Below, piece by piece: positions 1 to 10,021 of a stretch of DNA of 64,000 nt. The notes below the pieces were generated by a model. It was not told the DNA's origin, searched no databases, and saw nothing but the letters and a program-made list of their open reading frames with translations. Made by a program: the position numbers and the translations under genes. Every line of letters starts with the position of its first letter. Position 1 is the first letter of the stretch. Source of the DNA: Bipolaris cookei (taxonomy: Eukaryota > Ascomycota > Dothideomycetes > Pleosporales > Pleosporaceae); contig NRSV01000004.1 of assembly GCA_002286855.1 (NCBI GenBank), positions 587,213-651,212 of the forward strand. Direction: 5' to 3'.

Positions 1-2
1 AG

Positions 3-1676
3 ATTGCTGGAGACCATGTCATCCTCATATTTGGGGCTGTCGATTATGAAGCTAAGATTTGGGTCAACGGTAGCTTTTCCGGCGGTCATCGTGGTGGACA
101 CGTACCATTCGATGTTGATATCACGGATGCTTTTGTACAGGGGAAGACACAGAGGCTGACGGTGCGAATTTTCGATTCCGCTCACGATTTAACCCAACCC
201 CGTGGAAAGCAGTACTGGAAGGCGCAGTCCGAAAGTATCTTCTACACGCCTAGCGGGGGCATCTGGCAAAACGTGTGGCTGGAATCGGTTCCCGCTGTCA
301 GACTAGGGGATGCGAGTGCGGGCACACTGCTTAAAAGCAACGATATCGAAAGCAGAAATTTGGAAGCCAGGATCAAGGTTCTTGGAAGACTAACAGGCCA
401 CGACTACAGCGTGGAGCTCGAAGCCAGGCTAGGCGGTGTTCTAATCAGCAAAACTGAAAAGACTGCCCTATCCCACGACTCAGACACAGTCGCTTTGAAG
501 ACGAATATGCGTTTGACGGATGCCCAGATATCGCAGCTGCCACAAAACCTCATATCTACTACTCCGCTCTCCGACCCCAAGGCTTGGCTCAACAACCTCG
601 CCTTATGGTCTCCCGACTACCCAACCCTCTACGACTTAACCATCCGTCTCTACCGCTCTTCGAATGAAACCCCTATCGACACTGTCCACACAACAACCGG
701 CATGCGCTCCCTTCACTGGGACAACTCCACCTTCCGCCTCAACAACCAGCCCTACTTCCAAGCTCTCTTCCTCGACCAAGGCTACTGGCCCGAAACCTTC
801 ATGACACCCCCCACCCCCTCCGCCCTAAAACACGACATCGAGCTCAGCAAGAAAATGGGCTTCAACGGCTGCCGCAAGCACCAAAAAGTCGAAGACCCCC
901 TCTTCCACTACTGGGCCGACCGCCTTGGCTTCCTCGTCTGGGGCGAAATGGCAAATGCCTACGCTTTCTCTGAGACCTACGTCGATCGAATGGATCAAGA
1001 GTGGCGTGAAGCCGTACTGCGCGATCGCAATCACCCCTGCGTGGTTGCGTGGACGCCTGTCAACGAGTCGTGGGCGTATACGGATCTGCACACTAACAAG
1101 CAGCAGAGAGATCACATTCGCAGCTTATACTATGCGACTAAAGTGCTCGATCCGACGAGACCTATCAACGATAATTGCGGCTGGGAACACGTGGTTACGG
1201 ATCTGACTACGTTCCATGACTATGCTGATGCGGAGGAGCTGACGGCGACGTGTGCGTCGCTGAATGCTATTATGAAGACGCAGTCGAATCGGCCGACGTT
1301 TCTGGCGCCGATTGAAAAGCTGGGAGATCCGGGGTCGAAGCATACGCCTGGTGCGCCTATTATTTGTACAGAGTTTGGGGGTGTGAACATTGCGCGCGAG
1401 GCTGCTGTTGGTGGAGGCGAGGAAGAAGATAGAAAGAGGGATTGGGGTTATACGACTGCTTCAGACCCCAAGGACTTGCTTAAACGCATTGAGAAGATGA
1501 TGGCGGGAATAGTGAATGGAGGTCATTGCTGTGGGTTCGTATATACGCAACTTACGGACATCGAGCAAGAGGTCAACGGTGTATACACACCGGACAGGAG
1601 AGAAAAGTTGGATGCGGCCGAGGTCAAGAAGGTGGTGGATGGTGTCATAGAAAAGTATGCACAGATGCACAAGTAA
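3..1676 (+). CDS. Glycoside hydrolase family 2 protein, 5' partial
   Basis: The reading frame is open from base 3, so the gene starts left of the window and 557 residues are visible. The first part looks like the GH2 sugar-binding jelly roll (IWVNGSFSGGHRGGH near bases 60-105), followed by an Ig-like middle region and a TIM-barrel domain. The general acid/base Glu lies in the motif TPVNESW (GAG at 1065-1067) and the probable nucleophile Glu in CTEFGG (GAG at 1371-1373). Both are intact, so the enzyme is probably active. GH2 enzymes hydrolyse beta-galactosides, beta-glucuronides or beta-mannosides; the sequence does not tell me which. Any signal peptide would lie outside the window. It is convergent with the DUF2293 gene. 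Confidence 0.88.
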   Translation: MAGDHVILIFGAVDYEAKIWVNGSFSGGHRGGHVPFDVDITDAFVQGKTQRLTVRIFDSAHDLTQPRGKQYWKAQSESIFYTPSGGIWQNVWLESVPAVRLGDASAGTLLKSNDIESRNLEARIKVLGRLTGHDYSVELEARLGGVLISKTEKTALSHDSDTVALKTNMRLTDAQISQLPQNLISTTPLSDPKAWLNNLALWSPDYPTLYDLTIRLYRSSNETPIDTVHTTTGMRSLHWDNSTFRLNNQPYFQALFLDQGYWPETFMTPPTPSALKHDIELSKKMGFNGCRKHQKVEDPLFHYWADRLGFLVWGEMANAYAFSETYVDRMDQEWREAVLRDRNHPCVVAWTPVNESWAYTDLHTNKQQRDHIRSLYYATKVLDPTRPINDNCGWEHVVTDLTTFHDYADAEELTATCASLNAIMKTQSNRPTFLAPIEKLGDPGSKHTPGAPIICTEFGGVNIAREAAVGGGEEEDRKRDWGYTTASDPKDLLKRIEKMMAGIVNGGHCCGFVYTQLTDIEQEVNGVYTPDRREKLDAAEVKKVVDGVIEKYAQMHK

Positions 1677-2108
1677 GCCTGAGACGGAACAAAGTGCATA
1701 CGTCATACAGGATTAGGTATTAGACATAGCGAATGGAGTATCAATCTGATATGTAAAGCTATCGTATTTGATGTACCTCTTGGTACTTCTGATTTCTACT
1801 TATGTAGTCATACTCCTCCATCCAAAAGAACCTCGGCCTCGTCGGCCATGGTCTATGCTAAATGCCTCCTCTTCGTCCAGCAGCATCGCCACGAACACAT
1901 CATTTGATGATACTGTTCGATGCAACAGACTCCCACTATGTTATGCACTAATAACATGACGCCAAAGATCCAGACTAGCATGCAACAAGCGAAATAGGAT
2001 AAACAAATGTTCCTTGAGATGCATAACAAAGAAACAAGAGGCCAGGGGGTATCGTCCGTAGGAAAACCAAAAACTCCGCCCACTATACCGATTGCATTTT
2101 AAAGCATC
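1677..2108. other. Intergenic, convergent 3' ends
   Basis: This 432-base gap lies between the stop codons of the GH2 gene and the DUF2293 gene. It should hold both 3' UTRs. I see no gene; short open frames here lack family features. Confidence 0.6.
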
Positions 2109-4437
2109 CTAAGCGCCATATCGAACTCCAGTTCTCATATATCGCAGGCTCTCTTCCTCGATTCGAGGTGGCTGACGCCCGTCTCGCAACGAGATATAAT
2201 CACGGGCTGGATCGCGGCTGTCGTACGCCCTGGCATTGGGCACGTAAGTACGACAAGGTGCGCCAGCCGGTACCTGATAATGAGGTTCTCTCATATCGCA
2301 TACAGGCTGTCGATGCGTCACTGGAGGAGCGTATACGTGTCCACGAAGATCAACATCTGCAGTGGGTTGTCCAGGTACATAGTGACCTCTGATATTATTG
2401 GCAGGCGGACCATATGGACTGTTTGTTAGATCAATGACATGCTCTGGAGGCGGTAGTCGTGGAGCACTGTGAGGAAGACCCATTGGCTGACTTGAATGAA
2501 ACTCAAGTAGCCCACCTTGGTAGGTTCTGGGATGAACTTCTTCACAATACATGGGCCTTGAACGTTTCGGCTGTTGGTCTGCTTGGGCGTCTCTTTCATC
2601 CGCGAAAGTATTCGACGCTTTACGCTTTGGTGACTGTACCTGGGTGTAATGCCTATTTAGCATGTTGTGATCCTGTACTGGGTGATGTGCATTTATATTA
2701 CGGCGTGGTGGTGAAGTCAGATCAACTGTTTCACGCTCAACAGAAGGGAGCACAACATCGTGATCTGGCATGCGTCTTGTGCTTATGGGCGGTCTTTCCT
2801 GCATACTAAACCGAGGGGATGCAGGACGCGAATATATTTCTTGTATGCGTCGCGGTGGAGGGGGAGGAAGATCATACCGCATCATTGAATCATCTTGTGG
2901 CTCCTTGATGGGTTGAAGCTACGGGTGTCAGCTCAAATTCCAGAATGAAGAACGAAATACAATCATGTTGTATTCACGAGACGTGACCTTGTCAAGACTC
3001 ACTTTGTACAATCGCCCGTTGATTTCGCGCAAAATAGGCTCGGCAGCCCTTTGACTTGAACCAGAGTCAGCTGGTCTTGCTCGTCTGTGGTGGTTAGTGT
3101 GGCTAAAAAGTCAACATGTCATTACCCCTTACTTGTCATTCAGATTGTGTGTGCCATAGTGACATGCTTCGCCATGGTGTCCTAGGCGTGGTTCAGAGTT
3201 TAGTGTTACGCGCACAGGTGGAGGTGGCAGCTGAGGGAATGGCTGGGGGTGTGGAGAGCCAGGCAAGGGACCAGATCGTGGGGGTGGAGGGTATCGCTGA
3301 AGAACAATTGTCCTTCTTGGTACACCTCTCATATCATTACGAGGGTAGTTAGCATGAATTTCGGGTTGCAAATCGCGCGCAGTAGCACGACTAGAAACAA
3401 TTTCCATGCTCTGCTCACGTTCATCAGGCGTAGACGTGGAATGGCGTTCGCTGCTTGGTTCATCGTCGTCATCATCAAGAACAATGACCTCACGGAAGGT
3501 TTCTTCAAGCTCATTGCTTTGCTCGTCGGCTTCGTCGCGCCACTCTTTGAGTTTGGCAAGGGAGACACTCTCAACCTTGGATCGAGCCTCCATCCAACCG
3601 CCGCTTTTAAGCAGCTTGTCGTAATCTGTATACGTATGGCGAATATGGGCAACAACAGCAAGCTGCACTCTACGAGCCAATGAAAGTTCCTTGGCATTAC
3701 CTACCCGGTTTGTTCCCTCCTCAAAGGCATGGGTAACAATGGCTTCCAAATCATCGTCAGGAATCTTGGGAAACATTTCGCGAACGGCACCATGGATGTA
3801 GCCCTTGGTCTCCTTCTCCGTCGTGGGACGTCCTTGCTTAACTTGCCGTGAAGAGTAGTCCTCGAAGCGCCGGGCAATCCAGTTAGTCCTGTCGCCATCC
3901 TTGGCTTTCTGGAGGCCCTGGCTTTCATCATATGTATAGCCGAACTTGCTACAGGCAAGGTCGATGATCTGTAAAGGAAAATGGTGCCCGACTCGGTGGA
4001 CATGATGAGATAATTTCTCGGGATCGGAATGCATCTTGTTCTTGGGTTTGGCCTTGGAGGTTGTCAGCTACTCCCGACGCTGGGGTTTGTTGCGACGCCT
4101 ACCGAAACAATATGTACATCGAGGTTGCGCTGGCGACACTGCTCCTTGCACCATTCCGTGAACTCTGGATGTCCAGCGGGAATGAAGCCGAAGCCAGTGG
4201 GCGCGTTGGATGCATACGTCAACTACACTCGCGTTAGTAAAATGTCGGTGCATCGATGGCGCATCGCAGACGGACGATCGAGTGCAGTTTCTTCTTTTCC
4301 TGCGTTACCGCTTCGAGCACAATCTTGTACGGCTTCTTCTTTTTGGCGACGGCTCGCGGCTGCTCAAGAGTGCCGCTGCGCTGTGGCGCATATTGCGGCC
4401 GCGCATGATATACTCTGGTCATGACGCTGGTGTACAA
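2109..4437 (-). CDS. DUF2293 domain protein with SUMO-interaction-like motifs
   Basis: I assemble five exons: 4437-4276, 4222-4103, 4052-3133, 3084-3003 and 2918-2109 (697 residues). Exon 1 has the conserved EAVTQEKKKL start of this fungal family, exon 2 has GFGFIPAGHPEFTEWC, and exon 3 has the DUF2293 core (RRVQLAVVAHIRHTYTDYD). Intron 1 has a perfect TACTAAC branch site; all junction phases agree. The C-terminal half is Pro/Arg-rich and disordered and carries three hydrophobic-acidic motifs of SUMO-interacting type: VIVLDDDDD, TVDLTSPP and VIDLTNSP. The function of DUF2293 is unknown to me; the motifs suggest a nuclear, SUMO-linked role (inference). It is divergent from the LYR gene with a 241-bp shared upstream region. 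Confidence 0.82.
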
Positions 4438-4678
4438 GGCAAATCATAGAGACGCAGCGGACTGTGGAAGAGTAAGGCGCTCCTGTGGCTAGAGATTTTT
4501 CCAGCTACGGAGCCTGAAACTGCGGGATTAGCTATGAATACGAGAAATGAGGCAGTCACAACAGCGCGCAAAGGTCCAAGATGCGGAATTTGTATCTACA
4601 AGCCCAGTGGATGTAAAGGCACAGGCGGGGTGTTGAGTGGTGTGATGTGAAGAGGAAAGAAAGGAGCGGACCAGGTTT
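4438..4678. promoter_or_regulatory. Shared divergent upstream region
   Basis: These 241 bases separate the start codons of the DUF2293 gene (minus) and the LYR-motif gene (plus). Both promoters must lie here or overlap the genes. No clear TATA box is visible. Confidence 0.45.
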
Positions 4679-5131
4679 GTGCCACGCAGGCGGCTACGGG
4701 GCGCCGGTGCCACCTTTCTCCGACGCCCAACCATGGCGCTTTTCAGAGTGAGGCGTGACCTCGTTAGTGCCCCGACCACCATGTCACAACAGCAAGTCAT
4801 ACACGCGTATAGGCACCTGTATCGGCATAGTCTGCGGGCTATTCACTTTTCCAAGCCAGCCCGATACACGCTGCGTGACCGCCTCCGTCTGGCGTTCCGT
4901 CAGGGCAGTGCCTCTGACTTCGAGCTCCGGAAAGTGCACAACACGCTGGAATTTCTTCAGTATGCTACAAGAGAAAACGGCTTGGAGCACAAAATAGTGA
5001 AGAACTTGTTGTTTGTATGGTGGGTACAGAGTAATGGAGGCCGCGCAAAGCACAAAGCGAAGACTCTGTATGTACCCGTGCCTCGCTCAGAGCCCAACAC
5101 AGTGAGGCTGATATGCCAGAACCCGCGATGA
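4679..5131 (+). CDS. Small LYR-motif protein (DUF1763-type)
   Basis: A single-exon frame of 150 residues. The core reads HAYRHLYRHSLRAIHFSKPA followed by RYTLRDRLRLAFR, an Arg-rich helix with a Leu-Tyr-Arg motif as found in small mitochondrial LYR proteins. I recognise it as the fungal DUF1763 type from memory. LYR proteins usually act as assembly or accessory factors in mitochondria; the exact partner is unknown here. The first ATG gives a basic N-terminus (MPRRRLRGAGATFLRR) that could be a targeting sequence. ATGs at 4733 and 4781 are in frame and could be the real start. The last 30 residues are less family-like, so a missed intron near the 3' end is possible. Confidence 0.72.
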   Translation: MPRRRLRGAGATFLRRPTMALFRVRRDLVSAPTTMSQQQVIHAYRHLYRHSLRAIHFSKPARYTLRDRLRLAFRQGSASDFELRKVHNTLEFLQYATRENGLEHKIVKNLLFVWWVQSNGGRAKHKAKTLYVPVPRSEPNTVRLICQNPR

Positions 5132-5335
5132 ACTCGAGATCAAGACGACTGCATACGATGTCTTCAATCATAACATCTGTATGTTGAACAAAAGTATGGG
5201 AATTTGCCTGCCAGCAATGACCGTTCGCGATCCTAGCTGAGGCGACAATGGTGCCACTGCTTCGAAGCCTTCGCAAAGTGCTCGTCTGCCGCACACCTGG
5301 GCTAAACGATGACCACATGAGCATCGAGGGAACCC

Positions 5336-6239
5336 TCACATGAAGTCATCAAGGAAATTCTCATCGCGGTTCTGATTGCTGCTTTCCTCGAGATGCTCTT
5401 CAGTCATGACATCGTCATAAGCGTGGTCTCTCCGCCAAGCGAGCTCCTTGCGCTCTTTGGCAACGCGCGCTTCCTCTTTCCTCTGCATAAGGTTAGTTTT
5501 GCTGCAGAGGAGATTACGATGGTATGAAAGCGAAGCCAAATCAAAGTAAAGATAGTGAGAACATGGACCGAGGTAATCCCAAAAAAAGAAATTCAAGTAC
5601 CTTTGCCTGCATTGCACCTTGCTCTCGCTTCCTCAACTCGGCACGCCTCGCCTCTCGCTCTTCGCGCAGATCGGGGAACTTTTCAACCTTTGTCTTGTTC
5701 AGGCGATTGATAATGGCGTTCTCTCTCTGCTCAACATGTATGCGCTTGACCTAGCCCAGCAAATTAATATGCAAACTCCACAAGCACAGAATACTCACCT
5801 TGCGCTGATCCTTGAATCCAACTTGTCCCACAGCCATGCTACCGTCCTTCTTCAAGTTACTCCACGGCGTATACACAATAGTAATGTTGTCTTTCTTGTT
5901 GCCTTCAATACTGTTCGCCTTTGTCAACTGCGCACAGTCGATTAATAATTCCTTGTTCATCTTTTCCCAGTCCTCGCCCTCTGGTAGGCGGACGTAGATG
6001 TGAGCCGAGGAAAGATTGTCAACGTGAAACCAAACATCTTCGTCCCAGCCGTACTTGATCAGCTCTTCATCTATCGTAGGGTTAGCATGCGATTCCTAGT
6101 CCAACGGCCAGGTGACAAGCAAGGTAGTATGGCCATGTCAAAAGCTGAGGTAGTCTAGCTTCTTACTTTCGACTTTGTCTTTGCCAACGTAGATAAAGGC
6201 CGACGGAGACACAGTATTTGACGAGAAGTAGTACACCAT
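5336..6239 (-). CDS. CCDC25: CCDC25 homologue (NFACT-R/DUF814 domain)
   Basis: Four exons: 6239-6167, 6070-5799, 5750-5601 and 5482-5336, giving 213 residues, close to the usual size of about 208. The N-terminus MVYYFSSN and the stretch DEDVWFHVDNLSSAHIYVRL are the NFACT-R/DUF814 core. TKANSIEGNKKDN, KKDGSMAVGQVGF and a Lys/Glu-rich C-terminal coiled coil (NRLNKTKVEKFPDLREE) match the family, as does the acidic end (FLDDFM). Animal CCDC25 is described as a DNA-binding membrane protein; the fungal role is unknown, and NFACT-R relatives suggest nucleic-acid or ribosome-associated work. Introns of 96, 48 and 118 bp keep the frame. It is convergent with the LYR gene. Confidence 0.88.
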
Positions 6240-6753
6240 CTTAGCAAGTTATACGGTCGTGGCTTTGGAATGCGAGATCAAGCTGCAAATCAGTGCGTTG
6301 GGCTTAGTGGTGAATTTGGCAAAGCACGTGTGGGGTCTAGCGGGGTATCGAGGCCATTCAGTTTAGGGTCTTGACACTTGTGGCAACCAACATGTCACTA
6401 TCAACTATCGCAATGGGCAAGTACTCCAGAACGTAAATATCGAAACCTCTTGGTTTTATAATATCATGACTACATTGAAGCCCAAGTGATACCGTAGTTT
6501 ACTTCGCACCAAAATTATCCAGCAGCACTTCTTCGCTCTCTTCTTCCTCGCCTTTAGAATGCAGAAAGCAACGGCGAAGCTTACCAAATTCTGCCTACCA
6601 GCATCGTCAGGTATAATAGTGCCACCGACAGCCCTGTCCTCAAGACGGCCTCCCTGATGCGGATCTGTAGCCATTGTATTTGGGCTGGTGTATGACGCGT
6701 TCAATCGAAAAATAATATGACAGGGTGGGGGAGGTAAAGGATTTGCGGGTTTC
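6240..6753. other. Upstream region of the CCDC25 homologue
   Basis: This 514-base gap holds the CCDC25 promoter. A minus-strand open frame of 82 codons (6704-6456) begins plausibly (MATDPHQGGRLEDRAVGG from its internal ATG) but has no recognised domain and soon becomes non-coding-like; I do not call it a gene. Confidence 0.4.
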
Positions 6754-7603
6754 TTAGGAGAGATGTTTGGAGGTTTTAGAGGTTTTAGGTATGGGAGGTG
6801 AGGAGCTTTTAGTGGGGTTTAGCATAAGTTTCTTGGGTTTAGGTTTTGGTGGAGGAGAAACTTTGGTGGGGGATTTGGCTGGTTTAGTGGAGATGGGGAT
6901 GGTGGAGGTTGGTGGTTGGGCTCAGGTGTTGCTTGATGCGACTTTATTGTTTTGCTGGTTCGATTGAGCCTCTCTCTAGTCCTTCAATGGTTCTGGATCA
7001 ACCTTACAGGTTGTTTTGTGGGACGCGAGTTCTTTTTCGCCGCCGAAAGAATAATTGCAAGTCTCACAATGCAGGCTCTTATGCGTGGGAGAGTCTCTTT
7101 TGTGCTGCTTGCATGCTGCCTCGCTGCTGAAACGACGGTTGCAAATATCGCAATTGAAGCTCTTTTTATCCACGAGAAACTCTTTCTCATGATTTATAGA
7201 TGCGTCCTAGTCGCTAGAGCTGTCATTAGGAGTGTCGCGACAGGCGACTGGCGACTCTCTTTCATGCCATTCGAGCGCTTCCTTGCTGACGAAAATGCGA
7301 CTGCAAGTGTGGCATGGGAAATTATTGTCTCTGGAAGATTCTTGCTCGTGCTGCTTAAGCCCACCTTTGGTGGCCAAATCGTGTTTGCAAGAATTGCAGT
7401 GAAAGGCCTCTTTAATCATATGAAAATTTCGTTGATACTGTTTCTTTGCTTCATGGCTAGCAAAGTTACGACTACATCTCAAAATTTTGACCGAAAATCT
7501 CGCACTTGAGGCTGTTCTTGTGCACTGACAAGCGTCCGTGGTGCTGTGCGTATGCTTTCTTGCTAGTAAAGTGGCGATTGCAGAGAGCGCACAAGAAGTT
7601 CAT
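6754..7603 (-). pseudogene. Decayed C2H2 zinc-finger gene
   Basis: On the minus strand an ATG at 7603 opens with a finger-like CALCNRHFTSKKAYAQHH. The frame then shifts near 7480 and continues as further C2H2 fingers (HCNSCKHDLATKGGLKQH, PCHTCSRIFVSKEALEWH). An in-frame TAG at 7207-7209 interrupts it. The same frame carries on with CDICNRRFSSEAACKQHK and CETCNYSFGGEKELASHK, then a TAG at 6976-6978, a TGA near 6925, and a Pro/Lys/Ser-rich tail ending in TAA at 6754. At least five fingers are recognisable. Three nonsense codons and one frameshift in one continuous protein make a pseudogene the best reading; unusual splicing is less likely because the interrupted spans are too short to be introns. 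Confidence 0.62.
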
Positions 7604-8224
7604 AGTATAGAAGATAACAATTTTCTATTCTTTCTACGGCAGTATGAATAATGATTCACGACAGTAAACGTAGATATTGAAAGCGCTGAGCACAGTCCGT
7701 CAACGACAAGTAGCATAACATTGCCTTTATGTTGTGCAGCCGAGGGATTTTCCTTCAGTCCAATGGTGCAGGGACACATAGCGAACGATGATGTACCTCA
7801 GGTTACACAACAGATCAGACGAGACTTATCAACCTCTCCTGAGGTGCGGGGTAAATTGAGCGCGCTGAATCGATCTTGAAGGCGATAAGTACACTTCAGT
7901 TAGGCTTGGAGAGCTGAGATGGATAAATTGACTGCAGTTGGGTAGGTTCTGCCGAAAGGTTGCTAAGGAGTGAGGTTCAGTTTGCCTTCTGCCTTGGCTT
8001 ATATCAAGCGAAGGGGACGTGCCTATCAGCAATATCTCAAAAAGGCCATTTCTACAATAACATCTGACTCCTTGTCCCAGCTCCCCTAGACTCGTGCACC
8101 CCGCACGAAAACTCCATTGCTTTGGCTCCAATACATGAAATGCACACATGGACTTCTGGCAGGATACCGAAATAAAGAATCCATCACTCCCATATCCCCT
8201 ACTTTCTCAACAGACCCCCAATAC
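7604..8224. other. Intergenic, no supported gene
   Basis: A 621-base gap upstream of the decayed zinc-finger gene. A 106-codon minus frame (8149-7829) overlaps the start of the next gene's region and has no family features. Confidence 0.4.
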
Positions 8225-8566
8225 TCAGTCAATCAAATGCCCCATGCCCCTCGGTACCCCATCCCTCTCCCTATATTTCAACTGCTTCTTCTTCTCTTTC
8301 TCCTCCTCCTCCCTCTTTTTCTTCTCCTTTTCTTCGTTGTTCCGCTTCTCGTAATGAAACTCACACATCATATACGGATGCTTGTACGGCTCCATGACCT
8401 GTGTGAAACCACAATATCCCGAGGGTTTGACACCAGTAATGTAGTGTCGCTTTACTCCCCTGTCATGAGTCGTGGCTTGGTAGCAGCTCTCGCCCCAGAT
8501 GTAGTGTGGAGGGATGGTGTTGAGGCAGTTGGGCATCGCGCATTCGAGAGGGTAGCGTTTGCACAT
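8225..8566 (-). CDS. Small Cys-containing protein with charged tail, hypothetical
   Basis: A single-exon frame of 113 residues that I do not recognise. The first 70 residues contain six cysteines with Tyr, His and Trp (CKRYPLECAMPNC, ESCYQATTHDRGVKRHY, SGYCGF, MMCEFHYEKR), which could be a small metal-binding or disulfide fold. Residues about 71-95 are almost all Glu and Lys and would form a charged helix. There is no signal peptide, so a disulfide-rich secreted protein is unlikely. Composition in the head is protein-like and not low complexity, which favours a real gene, but the Lys/Glu tail comes from a pyrimidine-rich tract and may be less constrained. Confidence 0.5.
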   Translation of the reverse strand: MCKRYPLECAMPNCLNTIPPHYIWGESCYQATTHDRGVKRHYITGVKPSGYCGFTQVMEPYKHPYMMCEFHYEKRNNEEKEKKKREEEEKEKKKQLKYRERDGVPRGMGHLID

Positions 8567-9329
8567 TGTATAGTTGTTTAGGAGGTGTGGCGTGAGATTT
8601 TGTGGGGCTTAAGAGGTGATCTTATCTGAGCAGTGTCCCTTGGTGGAGAAAATAAGACCGATGTGGTGCTGGTCTTTCTTATATGGAGGGCAGAGAGGGT
8701 AAAACGTCAGAGAGGTATATGTGCTGTTCTGACAATCGATTCATATGGTTGCTTGTTCACATGAATAGAATATTAGACGTGAAAGCGTCATTGAATGATC
8801 ACAGTTGTCACTGGCTGTATTGCAGACGGTTCCAAGTTTTGTTCCATGAGTGAAAGTCGTGTCTATGTCTAATTCTACACCTAGTCCTACACACGGCAGT
8901 ACCGCGTAAGTGTCCTATGACTGTGTAGAAGGCAGCAGGAATGTGTGAAAGACCAAGGTGAATGAAGAGTATGAAACAGGAGCACAATGTTGAGACTAGT
9001 AAAGGGCAAGGCAGACGCAAAACAGCGCACCATACAAGTGAGTCACATTAACAAACACAAATTGAGACAAAGATGATGTAACTCGTTTTATGTGAGCGGT
9101 AAGGCCCAGAAATATCCATTAGGATTAGGGACATTCAACGTCCGGACAGGAAAGAACATGACGACAAAAGGCAACTCCAAACTCCATCGCGATGCATACT
9201 GTTTTTGTGGTTTTGACAGATAGGAAAGGGGGTAGAGGGTGGGGGACTGGCGGCAGTCACTTGTTTTGAACAATTCCTCCCATTGATCGTTGCGTCGACT
9301 CGACATGGCGACATCAATCATTATCTCGT
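8567..9329. other. Intergenic, no supported gene
   Basis: A 763-base gap between two minus-strand genes. It should hold the promoter of the small Cys protein and the 3' UTR of the MARVEL gene. Short minus frames at 8808-9020 and 9088-9321 have no domain and no splice-supported extension. Confidence 0.45.
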
Positions 9330-10021
9330 TTAGGCCTCCTCGACAGTCTTGGCAGGCTTCTTCATGTTGTTTTTGTACCAGAGGGTAGGCAGAAGAGCGC
9401 AGGAGACAGTGAAGAGAATGCTAAGTCAGGTCAGTAATGTCCAGAAACAGCAGCAGCGTCGATAGACTTACCAAAGAGCAATCGTCATCCCCCAAACAGT
9501 CTTAGCCTGGAAGCAGTTGCTACGAGTGACACCAGCCCAGTGGCCCAGGCTCGAGGCAGACTTGTTGAGGTTCTGCACCGCTGCAGTGACAAAAGCGTTG
9601 GCGTACATAGCATCAATCTCTGCCGAAGCCTTTCCAATAACATAACAGTTAAGGAAAGACATGGGCTTTCCAAGAGTGACTGCGCAGACGATGAAGGCGA
9701 TGAGAAGAAGAGAGTCGACACCAGCCATGACGAGAAGACCGAGGTTGGCTTCGGACCAGTAGTAGCCAACGCTGACCATGATGTATAGGGTAGCGATGCA
9801 GGCCTATTCGTATTAGTACGATACTGGAAACATGATGTTCTGATACATACCACACTGAGGGTGCCAACAAACTCCTTGGGCGGCTCAACACCAGTGGTAA
9901 CAATCATCTGGACAAAGTTGGAGCAGATGCCGATGACGAGAATCATACAGATAGACTGGAGGACACGAGCACCTAGGAGCATAAGGCTCAAAGGCTTAGC
10001 GTTGTAGGTAGGAACAGGCAT
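9330..10021 (-). CDS. MARVEL-domain membrane protein
   Basis: Three exons: 10021-9851, 9803-9472 and 9420-9330, giving 197 residues. Four hydrophobic segments are visible: about residues 11-35 (LLGARVLQSICMILVIGI), 48-68, 79-102 (LLVMAGVDSLLLIAFIVCAV) and 158-181 near the C-terminus, with a short basic tail (KNNMKKPAKTVEEA). Topology and length fit fungal MARVEL proteins of the plasma membrane, which organise membrane domains and transport. The loop between segments 3 and 4 contains Cys, Asn and Tyr (FLNCYVIGKASAEIDAMY), as in the Nce102-like group, but I cannot place it in a subgroup. Introns of 47 and 51 bp with canonical borders preserve the frame. Confidence 0.84.

Noticed and set aside
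6456..6704. An 82-codon minus-strand frame upstream of CCDC25
   Set aside because: The first 30 residues look plausible but nothing supports a complete gene or splice form.
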